NCBI GenBank assembly: GCA_013214975.1
Contig: JABSPR010000360.1
Coordinates: 1-5,747 of the forward strand
Origin: Flavobacteriales bacterium
GTDB taxonomy: Bacteria > Bacteroidota > Bacteroidia > DT-38
DNA: 5,747 bases
Reading direction: 5' to 3'
Shown: positions 4,365 through 5,747 of the stretch, in pieces
How the letters are laid out: every line of letters starts with the position of its first letter
Position numbering within the stretch: position 1 is the first letter of the stretch
Program-made: the position numbers and the translations under genes
The notes under the pieces: generated by a model
Told to the model about the DNA's origin: nothing
Seen by the model: only the letters and a program-made list of their open reading frames with translations
Databases searched by the model: none

Positions 4365-5747
4365 ATGAAAAATATCTATTTCGCAATAACCATTTTTTCT
4401 TTTTATCTCTATGGATGTAATTCCTCTCCTGAGCTGACCTCTAGTGTGAGTGAGTTTATAACCGTTGAACTTAAGAAAAAGCCATTAAAAAAACTGGAAG
4501 AATACGGGAACCAAATACCTATAAATAATAAATGGGTTAAAGGAAATTTACAAATTAATAGCAAACGATATAAAATTAAAATAAAGCATACCGACGCTAC
4601 AATCAAACATCAATATCGCGTAAAGCTCTCTGGGCCTGGCATTTATCATGACCTTTCCAAGGATTTCATCTTGGATAAAGCAAGTAATAGTGGAATATTA
4701 GGGGCCCTTATTAATTCCTATGCTGTAGCTAATGACTTAATAGCTCCTTCCTCTAAATTAGTTGCATTTAATTTTAATGATGAAATTATTAATGAATACT
4801 TCTGGTCTGAAAGGATAGCCAAAGATTTCTTGGAAAAATATTATGGAATTACCAATTATGCCATAATTGGTAATTCCGGAACTAAAAAAAACTATAAAGT
4901 AAAATCGAAGAATGATTCCTTAAAATCAAGAGGAGAGAAAATCGGTGAATTATTGATTGAGGCAGTCGCATCGAAAGAATATCATTTATTGGAAAATTAT
5001 ATTGACAATAGCTACATCGCTAAATTATTAGCTTTTAGAGACCTTTATTCGGAACTCAACTTAACAAATTGCGCAGCTATAAAGATTATTTATGATTTCA
5101 GTAGAGGTCGCCTTTACCCCATATTTGATGGGAACAACTTTACATCTGAAGAAAATATCAAAAGCAACGATCTGGCGAATGGGTTATTAGATCTTTTTGC
5201 TTCAGATATGGATATTGAAATAGAGAAAGAGTTATTTAAGACAACATTATACAAGCAGTTAACTAAAGAATCCTATTTATACAAATCATTGGATGCACAA
5301 ATTTCAGAACTAAGTAAAGGCAACAACACGTTTAATAATGAATACTTGAATGCTCAATTTACTACATTAGAAAATCTTAATTCTAATGAGTTAAGCAATG
5401 TGGATCAGAGCACCTCTGATACTGAGATCACATCAAACATTACATCTGAGATATTGAAGAATCGAAATATTAAATTCGAAATATTAGCTGATACTATTAT
5501 TATCTTAAAAGGAGATTACTCAATTGATAAAAATTTGATTATTTCCTCTTCAAAAACAATTAAGATTAATCCAGGAAGCAATTTTTTATTAGCACCAGAT
5601 GTTTCTGTTCTATTTCATTCAGATATTATTATTCACGGAAATAAAGAAGAGCATGTTACGATAACGAATTCAGAACCAGATAAGCCATTTGGTACATTTG
5701 CTCTTGTAGGTAAAGGAAATTCGGCTACAGCAGTTATTGATTACTTA
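4365..5747 (+). CDS. CotH-like (kinase-related) lipoprotein with beta-helix, partial (3' end beyond window)
   Basis: Surface or periplasmic lipoprotein; 461 codons are visible and the frame runs off the right edge. Residues 1-18 are a lipoprotein signal (MKN, hydrophobic core, YLYGC) with C18 as the likely lipidated cysteine. Residues about 60-260 form a divergent CotH-type region: YRVKLSG (84-90), VAFNFNDEIINEYFWSERI (133-151), KDFLEKYYG (153-161), then YIAKLLAFRDLY (217-228) and SRGRLYPIFDG (246-256). CotH proteins are secreted atypical kinases, and D255 lies where the family's late metal-binding aspartate would be expected. Whether this member is catalytic cannot be judged from sequence. 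Residues 261-360 are an acidic, N/S-rich spacer. From about 370, INPGSNFLLAPDVSVLF, IIIHGNKEEHVTITNS and GTFALVGKGNS show the coil pattern of a right-handed parallel beta-helix, which presumably continues past the window. It is divergently placed from the VTC and DUF4956 genes, its usual companions. A perfect 33-bp palindrome covers codons 161-171. Confidence 0.82.
   Translation, partial: MKNIYFAITIFSFYLYGCNSSPELTSSVSEFITVELKKKPLKKLEEYGNQIPINNKWVKGNLQINSKRYKIKIKHTDATIKHQYRVKLSGPGIYHDLSKDFILDKASNSGILGALINSYAVANDLIAPSSKLVAFNFNDEIINEYFWSERIAKDFLEKYYGITNYAIIGNSGTKKNYKVKSKNDSLKSRGEKIGELLIEAVASKEYHLLENYIDNSYIAKLLAFRDLYSELNLTNCAAIKIIYDFSRGRLYPIFDGNNFTSEENIKSNDLANGLLDLFASDMDIEIEKELFKTTLYKQLTKESYLYKSLDAQISELSKGNNTFNNEYLNAQFTTLENLNSNELSNVDQSTSDTEITSNITSEILKNRNIKFEILADTIIILKGDYSIDKNLIISSSKTIKINPGSNFLLAPDVSVLFHSDIIIHGNKEEHVTITNSEPDKPFGTFALVGKGNSATAVIDYL
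4845..4877. repeat. perfect 33-bp palindrome inside the CotH-like gene
   Basis: Left arm GGAATTACCAATTATG (4845-4860), a single C at 4861, and right arm CATAATTGGTAATTCC (4862-4877) are exact reverse complements. The repeat begins and ends on codon boundaries and encodes GITNYAIIGNS (residues 161-171). In mRNA it would form a stem of about 15 bp with a tiny loop. A match of this length and spacing is not expected by chance in a window this size. Nothing like it was noticed elsewhere in the window, so it is not a local repeat family. Confidence 0.95.

Noticed and set aside
4409..4606. Minus-strand open frame of 65 codons
   Set aside because: Antisense to the start of the CotH-like lipoprotein gene and has no recognisable motif.
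5404..5420. Inverted repeat ATCAGAG-CAC-CTCTGAT within the CotH-like gene
   Set aside because: A 7-bp stem with a 3-nt loop is expected by chance in a window this long, and no T-run follows.
1..5747. tRNA, rRNA, CRISPR array, transposase or phage genes
   Set aside because: No cloverleaf-like sequence, evenly spaced direct repeats or mobile-element protein motifs were seen on either strand.

Overview
The window is AT-rich, intron-free bacterial DNA that looks like a low-GC member of the Bacteroidota, probably a flavobacterium- or cytophaga-like organism. The reasons are the base composition, the general lack of Shine-Dalgarno sequences, one perfect match to the Bacteroidota -7 promoter element (TAnnTTTG), signal peptides ending in S-Q, and proteins that pair an N-terminal OmpA-like domain with a long acidic or low-complexity linker. 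The genus cannot be fixed from the sequence alone.

Layout. Four reading units lie on the minus strand and one on the plus strand. A short divergent control region (4260-4364) separates a plus-strand lipoprotein gene (4365 to the right edge) from a minus-strand pair: a VTC/polyphosphate-polymerase-type protein (4259-3486) and a DUF4956 membrane protein (3499-2870), which overlap by 14 nt. Downstream on the minus strand, after a 177-nt gap with a possible terminator and promoter, is an OmpA-like gene (2692-1445). Its frame is interrupted by a single TAA and then stays open to 824. After an 82-nt gap comes a second, paralogous OmpA-like gene (741 to the left edge), cut off just as its second OmpA domain begins.

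Function. The plus-strand product is a lipoprotein with a divergent CotH-type (spore-coat kinase-like) region followed by the start of a right-handed parallel beta-helix. CotH-like, VTC and DUF4956 genes are known to occur together in several phyla, so the three probably form one envelope-associated module. Its substrate and product are not established: a cytoplasmic tunnel-fold enzyme, a small membrane partner, and a surface-exposed kinase-like/beta-helix protein. The two OmpA-like proteins carry the Asp/Arg pair used for peptidoglycan binding and may anchor the system to the cell wall.

Most unusual features. (1) A perfect 33-bp palindrome (two 16-nt arms around one base) sits codon-aligned inside the CotH-like gene at 4845-4877. 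(2) The first OmpA-like gene has no usable ATG, carries an in-frame stop, and keeps a 207-codon open continuation ending in the OmpA-type NRRVEI motif. This points to a recent pseudogene, recoding, or a sequence error. (3) The same gene contains a tandem duplication of a roughly 56-residue acidic helical unit.
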